Source: Lachnospiraceae bacterium (GTDB lineage Bacteria > Bacillota > Clostridia > Lachnospirales > Lachnospiraceae). From it: a stretch of DNA of 64,000 bases. A program made the position numbers and the translations under genes. Below the pieces are notes generated by a model that was given only the letters and a program-made list of their open reading frames with translations, was not told the DNA's origin and searched no databases. Positions 53,101 through 62,068 of the stretch are shown one piece after another. The stretch is taken from the NCBI GenBank assembly GCA_022510565.1, contig JAFLTE010000012.1, positions 1-64,000 on the forward strand. Reading direction: 5' to 3'. The number at the start of each line of letters is the position of its first letter. Within the stretch, counting starts at the first letter, position 1.

Positions 53101-53204
53101 GTATTATTAGCCGATGCTCGGAGGCGGGACACTCCGGCCCCATCTTAGTGTCAGGCGGTCATAAAGGTAGGTCTTAGACGAACCTTAGAAAGAGAGGAGA
53201 CAAT
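53101..53204 (+). promoter_or_regulatory. rpsO 5' leader, possible S15-binding structure
   Basis: The leader holds CCGA-TGC-TCGG, CGGAG...CTCCG and AGGT...ACCT pairings and ends in GAGAGGAGACAAT before the ATG. S15 represses its own mRNA by binding structured leaders in several phyla; the exact fold is not certain by eye. Confidence 0.35.
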
Positions 53205-53471
53205 ATGATTTCTAAAGAAAAGAAAACGGCAATTATCAACGAGTATGCGAGAACACCCGGCGACACCGGTTCACCGGAAGTACAGGTAGCGGTTCTCACG
53301 GCACGCATTCAGGAGCTGACGGAGCATTTGAAGAACAATCCGAAGGATCATCATTCCAGAAGAGGACTTTTGAAAATGGTAGGTCAGAGACGTGGCTTGC
53401 TTGCATACCTGAAAGATAAGGATATTGAGAGATATCGTGCTTTGATTGAGCGTCTTGGTTTGAGAAAATAA
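53205..53471 (+). CDS. rpsO: Ribosomal protein S15
   Basis: S15 (88 aa) is a primary 16S rRNA-binding protein. It has [25 protein letters not shown] and [24 protein letters not shown], both near invariant in the family. Ends before the terminator at 53482. Confidence 0.97.
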   Translation: MISKEKKTAIINEYARTPGDTGSPEVQVAVLTARIQELTEHLKNNPKDHHSRRGLLKMVGQRRGLLAYLKDKDIERYRALIERLGLRK

Positions 53472-53481
53472 TGCGGAATGG

Positions 53482-53535
53482 AAAGGCGGAGATAAGGCTG
53501 AATGACATTCAGCTTTATCCGTCCTTTTTCTTTTT
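53482..53535 (+). terminator. Strong rpsO terminator
   Basis: AAAGGCGGA and ATAAGGCTGAAT pair with ATTCAGCtTTATCCGtCCTTT (loop GAC), followed by CTTTTTT. It separates rpsO from pnp, which is often co-transcribed in other Firmicutes. Confidence 0.85.
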
Positions 53536-53544
53536 TAATGAAAA

Positions 53545-53581
53545 CTCCTATGTACAAACCGATTATGCTTTTACATAGGAG
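53545..53581 (+). promoter_or_regulatory. pnp leader hairpin with SD in or after the right arm
   Basis: CTCCTATGTA and TACATAGGAG form a perfect 10-bp stem around a 17-base loop. The right arm runs into AGGAGG (53578-53583), the ribosome binding site of the small ORF at 53589. In E. coli, PNPase autoregulates by acting on its leader stem. Confidence 0.6.
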
Positions 53582-53588
53582 GGAAGAG

Positions 53589-53678
53589 ATGAAAAGGAGA
53601 GAAGAGGATTATGTACAAGAGTTACACAATGGAACTTGCGGGACGTACCCTTCGCGTGGATATCGGCAGAGTCGGTAA
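53589..53678 (+). CDS. Possible 29-aa upstream ORF overlapping pnp
   Basis: ATG 53589 lies five bases after AGGAGG and is in a different frame from pnp (ATG 53611). It encodes MKRREEDYVQELHNG then GTYPSRGYRQSR and stops at 53676. It may be chance, or a translated leader controlling pnp. Confidence 0.25.
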   Translation: MKRREEDYVQELHNGTCGTYPSRGYRQSR

Positions 53679-55701
53679 ACAGGCGAACGGTTGTGCTTTT
53701 ATGCAGTATGGTGAGACGACCGTACTATCTACGGCGACAGCGTCCGATAAGCCGAGGGAAGGAATCGACTTTTTCCCTTGCAGTGTAGAATATGAGGAGA
53801 AATTATATGCCGTGGGCAAGATTCCCGGCGGTTTTAATAAGAGAGAGGGTAAAGCGTCCGAGAATGCGATTCTTACGAGCCGTGTTATCGACAGACCTAT
53901 GCGCCCTTTATTCCCGAAGGATTATCGCAACGATGTTACTCTGAATAATATGGTAATGAGTGTGGACCCCGCATGTCGTCCTGAACTTGTAGCTATGATT
54001 GGTACGGCGATTGCGACCTGTATTTCCGATATTCCATTCGACGGTCCCTGTGCCATGACGCAGATGGGTCTTGTGGACGGTGAGTTGATTGTCAATCCTT
54101 CTCAGGAGCAGTGGGATAATGGCGATTTGCAGATGACCGTGGCTTCCACATCGACGAAGGTTATTATGATTGAGGCGGGTGCCAACGAAGTACCGGAAGA
54201 TAAGATGCTCGAGGCAATCTACAAGGCACATGAGATTAACCAGACAATTATCGAGTTTATCAATAAGATGGTGGCAGAGGTAGGCAAGCCGAAGCACAGC
54301 TACGAGAGCTGCGCGATTCCGGAGCAGATGTTTGAGGATATCAAGAAAATTGTTCCTCCTGAGGAGATGGAGACAGCAGTCTTCACCGATGAGAAGCAGG
54401 TTCGTGAGGAGAATATCAAGAACATCACTGCGAGATTGGAGGAGGCTTTTGCTGAAAACGAGGACTATCTGGCTGTACTTAGCGAGGCAGTATACCAGTA
54501 CCAGAAGAAGACGGTTCGTAAGATGATATTAAAAGATCATAAGCGTCCGGATGGTCGAGCACTCGACCAGATCAGACCTCTTGCCGCTGAAGTGGATATC
54601 ATCCCCAGAGTGCATGGTTCCGCAATGTTTACCCGTGGACAGACACAGATCTGCAACGTATGTACATTGGCACCTCTGTCTGAGATGCAGAGAGTTGACG
54701 GTCTGGACGAGAATATTACAAACAAGAGATATATGCACCACTACAATTTCCCTTCCTACTCTGTAGGTGAGACGAAAGTCAGCCGTGGACCGGGACGTAG
54801 GGAAATCGGTCATGGTGCGTTGGCTGAGAGAGCTTTGATTCCGGTACTTCCTTCGGAGGAGGAATTCCCGTATACAATTCGTACAGTGTCCGAGACCTTT
54901 GAGTCCAACGGCTCCACATCCATGGCATCTACTTGTGCATCCTGTATGTCACTGATGGCAGCGGGTGTACCGATTAAGAAAATGGTGGCAGGTATCTCCT
55001 GTGGTCTTGTGACAGGCGATACGGATGACGATTTCGTACTTTTGACGGATATTCAGGGCTTGGAAGATTTCTTCGGCGATATGGACTTTAAGGTGACAGG
55101 TACTCATGACGGAATCACCGCGATTCAGATGGATATTAAGATTCACGGTTTGACCAGACCGATTGTGGAAGGTGCTATTGCAAGATGCCGCGAGGCGAGA
55201 GAGTTTATTATGGCTAATTGTATGATGCCCGCAATCTCGGCACCCCGTAAAGAAGTGGGACCGTATGCGCCTAAGATTATCTCTATCCAGATTGATCCTG
55301 AGAAAATCGGTGATGTGGTTGGTCAGCGCGGTAAGACTATCAATGAGATTATTGCCCGCACCGGCGTGAAGATTGACATTACGGACGATGGACAGGTATC
55401 TGTATGCGGTACGGATAAAGAGATGATGGATAAGGCTGTGGAGATGATTAAGATCATCACGACAGACTTTGAAGAGGGTCAGATTTTCAAGGGAACAGTA
55501 GTCAGCATCAAAGAGTTCGGAGCGTTTATCGAGTTTGCTCCGGGTAAGGAAGGCATGGTTCATATTTCCAAGATTGCCAAGGAAAGAATCAATCATGTGG
55601 AGGATGTGCTGACATTGGGAGATAAGGTGACTGTAGTATGCCTTGGCAAGGATAAGATGGGCAGAATCAGTTTCTCCATGAAAGATGTAGCTCAGGTTTA
55701 G
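53611..55701 (+). CDS. pnp: Polyribonucleotide nucleotidyltransferase (PNPase)
   Basis: PNPase (696 aa) degrades RNA by phosphorolysis. Two RNase PH domains: first with YGETTVLSTA and GGFNKREGK, second with SEMQRVDGLDENITNKR, SRGPGRREIGHGALAERAL; then KH (VVGQRGKTINEIIARTG) and S1 (GTVVSIKEFGAFIEF). Start ATG 53611 follows AGAGGATT. Confidence 0.97.
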   Translation: MYKSYTMELAGRTLRVDIGRVGKQANGCAFMQYGETTVLSTATASDKPREGIDFFPCSVEYEEKLYAVGKIPGGFNKREGKASENAILTSRVIDRPMRPLFPKDYRNDVTLNNMVMSVDPACRPELVAMIGTAIATCISDIPFDGPCAMTQMGLVDGELIVNPSQEQWDNGDLQMTVASTSTKVIMIEAGANEVPEDKMLEAIYKAHEINQTIIEFINKMVAEVGKPKHSYESCAIPEQMFEDIKKIVPPEEMETAVFTDEKQVREENIKNITARLEEAFAENEDYLAVLSEAVYQYQKKTVRKMILKDHKRPDGRALDQIRPLAAEVDIIPRVHGSAMFTRGQTQICNVCTLAPLSEMQRVDGLDENITNKRYMHHYNFPSYSVGETKVSRGPGRREIGHGALAERALIPVLPSEEEFPYTIRTVSETFESNGSTSMASTCASCMSLMAAGVPIKKMVAGISCGLVTGDTDDDFVLLTDIQGLEDFFGDMDFKVTGTHDGITAIQMDIKIHGLTRPIVEGAIARCREAREFIMANCMMPAISAPRKEVGPYAPKIISIQIDPEKIGDVVGQRGKTINEIIARTGVKIDITDDGQVSVCGTDKEMMDKAVEMIKIITTDFEEGQIFKGTVVSIKEFGAFIEFAPGKEGMVHISKIAKERINHVEDVLTLGDKVTVVCLGKDKMGRISFSMKDVAQV

Positions 55702-55746
55702 GATGCTTTAGAGTGCGATATCATAAAGCAAATAGAGGGCGTGAAC

Positions 55747-56826
55747 ATGAATAAAGCAACAATCTTGATTGTCGATGACGTAGATATTAACAGAGAAATT
55801 CTATGTGAAATGTTTCAGGAGTACAATACAATTCAAGCGGCGAACGGTCGGGAAGCGATAGATATCATTGAAGCCAATCCGGATGGGATATCTGTTGTGC
55901 TTCTTGATGTCGTGATGCCTGTTATGGACGGTGTTGCTGTTCTGGAAGAGATGAAGAAACGCAAATGGCTTGACAACATACCGGTACTTTTGATTACGGG
56001 AGAAGCGACAACAGAGATTGAGCGTAAGGCATACCGACTTGGTGTCAGTGATATTATTAAGAAGCCTTTTGACGCGTTTATCGCTATACAGCGTACCAAG
56101 AACGTCATTGAGCTGTACTACAATAAGCGTCATCTGGAAGAAATGGTTGATCTGCAGACTAAGGTGTTGCGCAAGCAGGCCGAAGAATTGTTAAGTGTCA
56201 ACGATCGAATTGTAGACGTTATGAGTAATGTGGTAGAGTTCCGTAACTTGGAATCCGGTGACCATGTTAAGCGTGTGAAGACATTTACCAATATTCTTGC
56301 AAAATATGTAGCGCAGGAATATCCGGAGTACAAGCTGGACAAAAATGCCATCAATATGATTACGTCCGCATCTGCCCTGCATGATGTAGGTAAGATTGTA
56401 ATTCCCGATGCAATCCTATTAAAACCGGGCAGATTAACGCAGGAAGAATTTGAGGTTATGAAAACTCACACCACCAGAGGTTGTGAGGTTATCGATATGC
56501 TTGCGGATATTCAACAGGGCGAGTACGGCAAGATTAGTTATGAGATTTGCAGACATCACCATGAACGATACGACGGCAGAGGTTATCCTGACGGATTGAA
56601 GGGAGAGGAAATCCCTATATCCGCTCAGATTGTATCAGTAGCTGATGTATATGACGCATTGGTCAATGAGAGATGTTATAAAGCAGCCTTTTCACCGGAG
56701 GAAGCATACCGCATGATTTCAAATGGTGAGTGTGGAGCATTCTCTCCGAAACTTATGCATTGTTTTGAGCTGGCGAGAGAAGAGTTTGAAGCGGTAGTCC
56801 ATGGCGAGCATGAGATGGTGAGATAG
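55747..56826 (+). CDS. Response regulator with HD-GYP phosphodiesterase domain
   Basis: A 359-aa RpfG-like regulator. Receiver: VDDVDINREI with phospho-acceptor Asp in LLDVVMPVMDG; then a short helix and the HD-GYP domain with HDVGKIVIPD, HTTRGCEVID, HHERYDGRGYPDGLKG. Likely hydrolyses cyclic-di-GMP or a related dinucleotide; the cognate kinase is not in the window. ATG 55747 is preferred over GTG 55741 because GAGGG is seven bases away. The PilZ protein at 7439 is a possible reader of the same messenger. Confidence 0.92.
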   Translation: MNKATILIVDDVDINREILCEMFQEYNTIQAANGREAIDIIEANPDGISVVLLDVVMPVMDGVAVLEEMKKRKWLDNIPVLLITGEATTEIERKAYRLGVSDIIKKPFDAFIAIQRTKNVIELYYNKRHLEEMVDLQTKVLRKQAEELLSVNDRIVDVMSNVVEFRNLESGDHVKRVKTFTNILAKYVAQEYPEYKLDKNAINMITSASALHDVGKIVIPDAILLKPGRLTQEEFEVMKTHTTRGCEVIDMLADIQQGEYGKISYEICRHHHERYDGRGYPDGLKGEEIPISAQIVSVADVYDALVNERCYKAAFSPEEAYRMISNGECGAFSPKLMHCFELAREEFEAVVHGEHEMVR

Positions 56827-56838
56827 TAAGCACAAAAT

Positions 56839-56874
56839 AAAAACAAGTGACGTTTTTCAGCGTCACTTGTTTTT
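56839..56874 (+). terminator. Bidirectional terminator between HD-GYP gene and pyrI
   Basis: AAAAACAAGTGACG, loop TTTTTCAG, CGTCACTTGTTTTT. The A-rich left and T-rich right arms work for both strands; it sits between two convergent genes and ends both. Confidence 0.88.
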
Positions 56875-56877
56875 GAT

Positions 56878-57318
56878 TTACCATGAAGAGGTTGACTCAC
56901 TCGCTTTCTCCTCACAATACTTACAGCGGTATATTTCTTTCTCCTCGTCTGCAAGTACAAAGATGTGTGGCAATTCCTGCTCTATGGAAGTGATGCAGCG
57001 GGGATTCCGACACTTGATGATATTCTTAATTTCTTTGGGAAGTACCAATTCTTTCTTGTCTACGATATCTCCGTCCTTAATGACATTTACAGTGATATTA
57101 TGGTCTATAAAGGCAAGTACGTCCAAGTCCAGTGTATTGATGTCACATTCCACCTTCAAGATGTCTTTTTTGCCCATCTTATTGCTTCGTGCATTCTTGA
57201 TAATTGCCACGGTACAATCCAATTTATCCAACTGCAGATGGTGATAGATGGAGAGACTCTTGCCGGCCTCGATATGGTCCAACACGAAGCCCTCCTCGAT
57301 TTTTCCTACATTTAACAT
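56878..57318 (-). CDS. pyrI: Aspartate carbamoyltransferase regulatory chain PyrI
   Basis: PyrI (146 aa) gives allosteric control to PyrB. N-terminal allosteric domain (GKSLSIYHHLQLDKLDCTVA, NARSNKMGKKDILKVE) and zinc domain with four Cys: C-x5-C in IIKCRNPRCIT and CxxC in RCKYCEEKA. Read on the minus strand, 52 bases after pyrB. Confidence 0.95.
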   Translation of the reverse strand: MLNVGKIEEGFVLDHIEAGKSLSIYHHLQLDKLDCTVAIIKNARSNKMGKKDILKVECDINTLDLDVLAFIDHNITVNVIKDGDIVDKKELVLPKEIKNIIKCRNPRCITSIEQELPHIFVLADEEKEIYRCKYCEEKASESTSSW

Positions 57319-57370
57319 AGTTGTCTGCTCCTTTCTGATTGTAAATAAATATCTTGCGTTATTTTATGCC

Positions 57371-58285
57371 TTAAACAGTAATCTCCAAAAGTGTCAGAAT
57401 CAACGCCATCCGGACATAGACACCATACTGTGCCTGCTTAAAATACACGGCACGGGGATCGTCGTCCACTTCCACGGAGATTTCGTTGACGCGGGGAAGG
57501 GGATGCAGTACAAGCATATCGTCCTTGGCGAGTGACATCTTTTCGTTGTTCAGGATATAGAAATCTTTCAGCCGCACGTAATCTTCTTCATTAAAGAAGC
57601 GTTCACGCTGTACGCGGGTCATGTACAGGAGGTCAAGATCTGCCATGCAGTCCTCCAAGCGGATGACTTCTTCATATTCAATACCTTTTTCACGTAACAG
57701 GTCTGTAATGTAGTCCGGCACTTTTAATTCCGGCGGAGAGATAAAGATGAAACGGATACCGGAATAACGAATCAGGGCACCGATCAGGGAATGGACTGTC
57801 CGACCGAATTTCAAATCACCGCACAGACCGATGGTAAAATTGTTGAGGCGGTGTTTTAGAGCGCGAATTGTCATCAAATCGGTCAATGTCTGGGTGGGAT
57901 GCTGATGTCCGCCGTCGCCTGCATTGATAACCGGTATGCCCGAGCGGCTTGCCGCTACCATGGGTGCACCCTCCTTGGGATGACGCATGGCACATATGTC
58001 CGCATAGCAGGAGATAATGCGGATGGTGTCCGATACACTCTCGCCCTTGGATGCCGAGGATGAAGAGGCATCCGAGAAGCCCAGTACCTGGCCGCCCAGA
58101 TTCAACATTGCCGCCTCGAAGCTGAGTCTTGTCCTTGTGCTCGGCTCATAGAAGCATGATGCCAGCTTTTTGCCTTCACAGGCATGGGCGTATTTGGACG
58201 GGTTTACAGAGATGTCCTCCGCCAGGTCAAACAGCTTGTCCAGTTCTTCCACAGAAAAATCCAGTGGATTCATTAAATGTCTCAT
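57371..58285 (-). CDS. pyrB: Aspartate carbamoyltransferase catalytic chain PyrB
   Basis: PyrB (304 aa) makes carbamoyl aspartate, the first pyrimidine-specific step. It has the carbamoyl-phosphate motif [11 protein letters not shown], the mobile KGES loop ([11 protein letters not shown]), MRHPKEGAP and HPTQTLTDL. On the minus strand with AAAGGAG seven bases before the ATG. The hairpin at 58303 lies immediately upstream, which may link expression to nucleotide levels. Confidence 0.96.
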   Translation of the reverse strand: MRHLMNPLDFSVEELDKLFDLAEDISVNPSKYAHACEGKKLASCFYEPSTRTRLSFEAAMLNLGGQVLGFSDASSSSASKGESVSDTIRIISCYADICAMRHPKEGAPMVAASRSGIPVINAGDGGHQHPTQTLTDLMTIRALKHRLNNFTIGLCGDLKFGRTVHSLIGALIRYSGIRFIFISPPELKVPDYITDLLREKGIEYEEVIRLEDCMADLDLLYMTRVQRERFFNEEDYVRLKDFYILNNEKMSLAKDDMLVLHPLPRVNEISVEVDDDPRAVYFKQAQYGVYVRMALILTLLEITV

Positions 58286-58302
58286 AGTTGCAGCTCCTTT
58301 CC

Positions 58303-58336
58303 AAAAAAATAGAAGAGAACCGGTCTCTTCTATTTT
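58303..58336 (-). terminator. Terminator hairpin just upstream of pyrB
   Basis: On the minus strand: AAAATAGAAGAGA, loop CCGGT, TCTCTTCTATTTT, then a run of T. It ends 17 bases before the pyrB ATG, so it either ends the nitroreductase transcript or attenuates pyrBI. A possible pyrB promoter TTGATG-N18-CATAAT on the minus strand (58374 to 58345) would start the mRNA at the hairpin. Confidence 0.65.
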
Positions 58337-58345
58337 CGTAATATA

Positions 58346-58888
58346 TTATGTTTGATAGGATAATAATTCATCAACAGGTTTCCGCTTTGGTGCAACAGGT
58401 GCTTCATCAGGATATCCCACAGGAATCAATGCTACAAGTTCTCTGTCTTCGGGAATCTGTAACATGGATTCAATAGCTGCCTGATCAAACAGTCCGAGAA
58501 TGACGGAACCAAGTCCCTGCTCGTAAGCGGCTAAACAGAAAGTCTGTGATGCAATGCCTGCATCGTACATCTGCCAACCGTCTCCGCGCGGAGTGCTGTA
58601 AGAGCCATCGCGCTCGAAACCGCTGCGATTCTTAACAATAGTTACGGCAATGAGAACCGGAGCGGAGGAGATAATCGTACCGTTGCCCGGCCAGATGGAG
58701 GTGCCTTCTTTGGCAATCTTTTCTTTCAGTTCACCCTCAATTGCAATATAGCGGGTAATCTGCGTATTTTTCCAACTGGGTGCGTAGGAAGCTGCCTCGA
58801 CAATCTGCTGCAGCAGTTCATGAGAAACCGGATCGGTTTTGAATTTGCGGATGCTTCTGCGCCCTAAAATACATTCCTTAGCAGTCAT
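58346..58888 (-). CDS. Nitroreductase-family protein
   Basis: An FMN-dependent nitroreductase-like protein (180 aa). It starts CILGRRSIRKF (phosphate-binding RRSxR), then YAPSWKNTQ, AYEQGLGSVILGLFDQ and VALIPVGYPDE. Substrate unknown. Own promoter TTGAAA-N17-TATGAT lies upstream (58978-59006, minus strand). Confidence 0.9.
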   Translation of the reverse strand: MTAKECILGRRSIRKFKTDPVSHELLQQIVEAASYAPSWKNTQITRYIAIEGELKEKIAKEGTSIWPGNGTIISSAPVLIAVTIVKNRSGFERDGSYSTPRGDGWQMYDAGIASQTFCLAAYEQGLGSVILGLFDQAAIESMLQIPEDRELVALIPVGYPDEAPVAPKRKPVDELLSYQT

Positions 58889-58977
58889 GCAATAACCTCC
58901 TTCTTAATCATACAACGTATGTCTGCGCCTCACAGTACTTTGTGCCGCACAGATGCTTTCTCATCTATATCTTGTAT

Positions 58978-59006
58978 ATCATATCATAAAGGGCAGAGCG
59001 TTTCAA
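58978..59006 (-). promoter_or_regulatory. Promoter of the nitroreductase (minus strand)
   Basis: TTGAAA, 17-base spacer, TATGAT on the minus strand, followed by a leader of about 80 bases that ends in AAGGAGG before the ATG. A second TATGAT lies five bases closer but gives too short a spacer. Confidence 0.7.
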
Positions 59007-59045
59007 TAGTTTTTACTTTCATAAGTTGAGGGATATACATTTTTA

Positions 59046-59074
59046 TTGTGGAAAAACCGGTGGTATGATATAGT
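59046..59074 (+). promoter_or_regulatory. Promoter of the PH-like gene
   Basis: TTGTGG, 17-base spacer, TATAGT; predicted start about 59081, 66 bases before ATG 59147. The region 58889-59045 holds the divergent nitroreductase promoter. Confidence 0.5.
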
Positions 59075-59146
59075 GATAGATGAATTTGTAGTGTATGATG
59101 CGGAAACGGACAAGAAGATAAAATACGATAAAAGGAGCGGTGCTTT

Positions 59147-59587
59147 ATGGAAGATTTAAAGAAAGATAATGAAATCGATGAGAACAGGTCGGGAGAGAAT
59201 GAAGCGGAAGCAGAGAAAAAAATGTATATTGAGCGGAAATGCTGGCTATTCTTTGGGCTTCCTTTCACTTTTACCAAATACACTGTGACGGACGAGGTCA
59301 TTACAATCAATGAGGGCTTTCTGAACACGAAAGAAAACGATTGTTATTTATATAAAGTGCAGGATGTGGAGTTACATACAAGCTTGGCGGAGCGTATTTT
59401 TAAGCTGGGTACGGTGGCATGCTATACGGGCGATAATACACATCCGCAGTTATATCTGACGCATATCCATCACGCCAAGGAGATAAAAAATTTTATTCTG
59501 AAAGCGTCCGAGGAGGCGCGCAGACGTCGTCGAACTCTGAATACGCTCAATATCGACGCGGCGGACATTGATGAGATTAATGCATAA
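59147..59587 (+). CDS. Bacterial PH-domain protein (bPH2/DUF304 type)
   Basis: A 146-aa protein with a charged N-terminus (about 1-28) and a PH-like beta domain: FTFTKYTVTDEVITINEGF, LYKVQDVELHTSLAERIF, GTVACYTGD, then a helix HHAKEIKNFILKASEEARR. No membrane helix. Function unknown; related proteins sit at membranes. Confidence 0.75.
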   Translation: MEDLKKDNEIDENRSGENEAEAEKKMYIERKCWLFFGLPFTFTKYTVTDEVITINEGFLNTKENDCYLYKVQDVELHTSLAERIFKLGTVACYTGDNTHPQLYLTHIHHAKEIKNFILKASEEARRRRRTLNTLNIDAADIDEINA

Positions 59588-59595
59588 ATAAAGTA

Positions 59596-60033
59596 TTAGG
59601 TTGGGTTATCCGACGAGGCTCCACCGGGACGTTTTTCGCTTTCTGTCAGGAGTCGTTCAAACAACAGACCGGTGATAAACCAGCATGGAGCATAGTCCAG
59701 GCGGATTACTTTGCCGAGATTCCATCGGGCACGTTCGTAGTTCCATGGACATAAGTCCCGCTTGCGAAGCCAGATGCCGGTGAGGAATTCTCCGGTAAAA
59801 ATCACGCCGGTATAGACCAGACCACGAAATATGAAGTTGAAGCCGCAGCGGCGCAGTATGCGGCATAGTGGGGCGAGCAGAGATGCCAGTCCGTAGATGG
59901 GAAACATCCAGACGGAAGTGGTGCACGGGAGACGATAGTCCCGCCTGCGAAAAGCGTGGAAGGCGGTGAAAATCATTTCCAGAAACCAGCCCAGCAGCCC
60001 ACAGTGTATATAATTGTGTATCCATTTTTTCAT
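59596..60033 (-). CDS. Putative ABC-transporter-permease-like membrane protein (CmpB family)
   Basis: A 145-aa membrane protein with about three helices and the family-like pattern GLLGWFLEMIFTAF, CTTSVWMFPIYGLASLLAPL, GVIFTGEFLTGIWL and WNYERARWNLGKVIRLDY. This matches the PF06541 'putative ABC transporter permease' type, whose function is unknown. The frame is open to 60135, but the ATG at 60033 starts the conserved part; no ribosome binding site is visible there. Confidence 0.7.
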   Translation of the reverse strand: MKKWIHNYIHCGLLGWFLEMIFTAFHAFRRRDYRLPCTTSVWMFPIYGLASLLAPLCRILRRCGFNFIFRGLVYTGVIFTGEFLTGIWLRKRDLCPWNYERARWNLGKVIRLDYAPCWFITGLLFERLLTESEKRPGGASSDNPT

Positions 60034-60153
60034 ATTATAAGTATAGCCCGATGGGATATATTCTATACGTGGCAGATTAAATGGAATATCCAACCGTCGA
60101 CATAGTGCTGATCGACTCTGAGATACAGAATACAACGGAAAGGAGGCGCGTAC

Positions 60154-61485
60154 ATGAATTACAGGGAAGCGATGGAATATATGGAAGAGCTTAAAAAGTA
60201 CGGTACTGTTATGGGGCTTACCGCCATGCGGGAATTGTGTGCGCGTCTCGGGAATCCGCAGGAACAGCTAAAATTCGTACATATTGCGGGAACCAACGGG
60301 AAGGGCTCCGTGCTCGCTTATGTGTCCACCGTGTTGTATACGGCAGGTTACCGAGTGGGCAGATACATTTCACCTGCGGTGAAAGACTATCGGGAGCGAT
60401 TTCAGGTAGACGGCAAGATGATTACACAGTCGGCGTTATGTAACAGCTTGGAACGAGTCAGAGCGGCAGCGGAAGATATGGTGACGGAGGGATTTCCCCA
60501 TCCTACGGCTTTCGAGGTGGAGACGGCGACTGCGTTCCTCTTTTTTGCGGATAAACAGTGTGACATCGTGGTGTTGGAGACAGGACTAGGCGGAGCCGAG
60601 GATGCTACAAATATTGTGACCACGACGTTGGTGGCGGCATTTACCTCTATCAGTATGGACCATATGGATATTCTGGGAGACAGTCCGGAGAAAATTGCGG
60701 GAGTAAAAGCGGGAATAATAAAGAACAAGCGTTATGTAATAACCGCAAGGCAGTCGCCGGAAGTTATGAAAGTGTTGCGACAGACGGCACTCCTGAAGAA
60801 AGCTAAGTTGTTTACGGCAGATGTAACCAGAGCGAAAAATGTCAAGTATGGTGCGACAAAGCAGCATTTTACCTACGATAAATATAAAAATATGGAAATT
60901 TCCATGTTAGGGCAGTTTCAGATTGAGAATGCGGTAGTGGCATTGGAGGTCATATCCGCATTGGGTAAGCTGGGGTATCCTGTGGCGGAGGATAAGCTGC
61001 GGCAGGGATTTGTGGAGGCTGTTTGGCCTGGCAGATTTGAAGTGATAGGGAAGAAGCCCATTTTTATTGCAGACGGAGCGCACAACGAAGATGCGTCATT
61101 GAAACTGGCCCAGAGTATCAGGTTCTATTTTACAAACAAAAGAATCATATATATAATGGGAATGTTGAGAGATAAAGAATATGATAAGGTGATTCGCAAT
61201 ACCTATGAGATGGCCGAGCATATTATCACGGTGACACCACCTGTTCCGGAACGCGCGCTTCACGCTTATGAGTTGGCGCAGGAGATACGGCAGTATCACG
61301 GCAGTGTGACGGTGGCGGACAGTGTGCAGGAGGCGGTGGAGATCGCTTACCTTTTGGCAGGACAGGATAAGGAGTGCGTTATCATTGCATTCGGCTCTCT
61401 CTCATATCTGGGAGAGCTGATGAACGTAGTGCAGCATAGGGATACAATCAGGAGAGACTCACATGGTAGATCAGAAGAAAATTGA
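60154..61485 (+). CDS. folC: Folylpolyglutamate synthase/dihydrofolate synthase
   Basis: FolC (443 aa) adds glutamates to folate. It shows the Mur-ligase type P-loop [62 protein letters not shown], and the C-terminal [12 protein letters not shown]. Overlaps folE by 23 bases. Confidence 0.95.
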   Translation: MNYREAMEYMEELKKYGTVMGLTAMRELCARLGNPQEQLKFVHIAGTNGKGSVLAYVSTVLYTAGYRVGRYISPAVKDYRERFQVDGKMITQSALCNSLERVRAAAEDMVTEGFPHPTAFEVETATAFLFFADKQCDIVVLETGLGGAEDATNIVTTTLVAAFTSISMDHMDILGDSPEKIAGVKAGIIKNKRYVITARQSPEVMKVLRQTALLKKAKLFTADVTRAKNVKYGATKQHFTYDKYKNMEISMLGQFQIENAVVALEVISALGKLGYPVAEDKLRQGFVEAVWPGRFEVIGKKPIFIADGAHNEDASLKLAQSIRFYFTNKRIIYIMGMLRDKEYDKVIRNTYEMAEHIITVTPPVPERALHAYELAQEIRQYHGSVTVADSVQEAVEIAYLLAGQDKECVIIAFGSLSYLGELMNVVQHRDTIRRDSHGRSEEN

Positions 61486-62020
61486 GCAGGCGGTGCGTCT
61501 TTTATTGGAAGGCATCGGCGAAGATATAAATAGGGAAGGTCTGGCGGATACTCCCAACAGAGTTGCCCGGATGTACGAAGAAATCTATAAAGGTATGGAG
61601 GAAGACGCATCCGTGCATCTGTCCAAGACCTTTGCAGTGGACAGCAACGAGATTGTGGTGGAGAAGGACATCACATTCTACTCCACTTGTGAACACCATC
61701 TAATGCCCTTTTACGGCAAGGCACATATTGCCTACTTGCCCGACGGCAGGGTGGTAGGGTTAAGCAAGCTTGCCCGTACGGTGGAAGTATATGCCAGAAG
61801 ATTGCAGATACAGGAACAGATGACAACGCAGGTTGCCGAGGCAATCATGGACCATTTAAAACCGCAGGGGGTGATGGTGATGGTGGAGGCGGAGCACATG
61901 TGCATGACGATGCGAGGTGTGGCCAAGCCGGGAAGCCGGACCGTAACCATGGCGGCGAGAGGGTGCTTTCAGGAAAATCCGCAGCTGCAGCAATATTTCT
62001 TCGAGATGATCAGAAGATAA
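61463..62020 (+). CDS. folE: GTP cyclohydrolase I
   Basis: FolE (185 aa) makes dihydroneopterin triphosphate from GTP. It has [19 protein letters not shown] with zinc ligands Cys and His, and the third ligand in [23 protein letters not shown] is a family signature. Start overlaps the folC end. Confidence 0.96.
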   Translation: MVDQKKIEQAVRLLLEGIGEDINREGLADTPNRVARMYEEIYKGMEEDASVHLSKTFAVDSNEIVVEKDITFYSTCEHHLMPFYGKAHIAYLPDGRVVGLSKLARTVEVYARRLQIQEQMTTQVAEAIMDHLKPQGVMVMVEAEHMCMTMRGVAKPGSRTVTMAARGCFQENPQLQQYFFEMIRR

Positions 62021-62068
62021 ATAACAGATGGTATTATTGCACTGACAAAGTGATTAAGGAGAGACACA

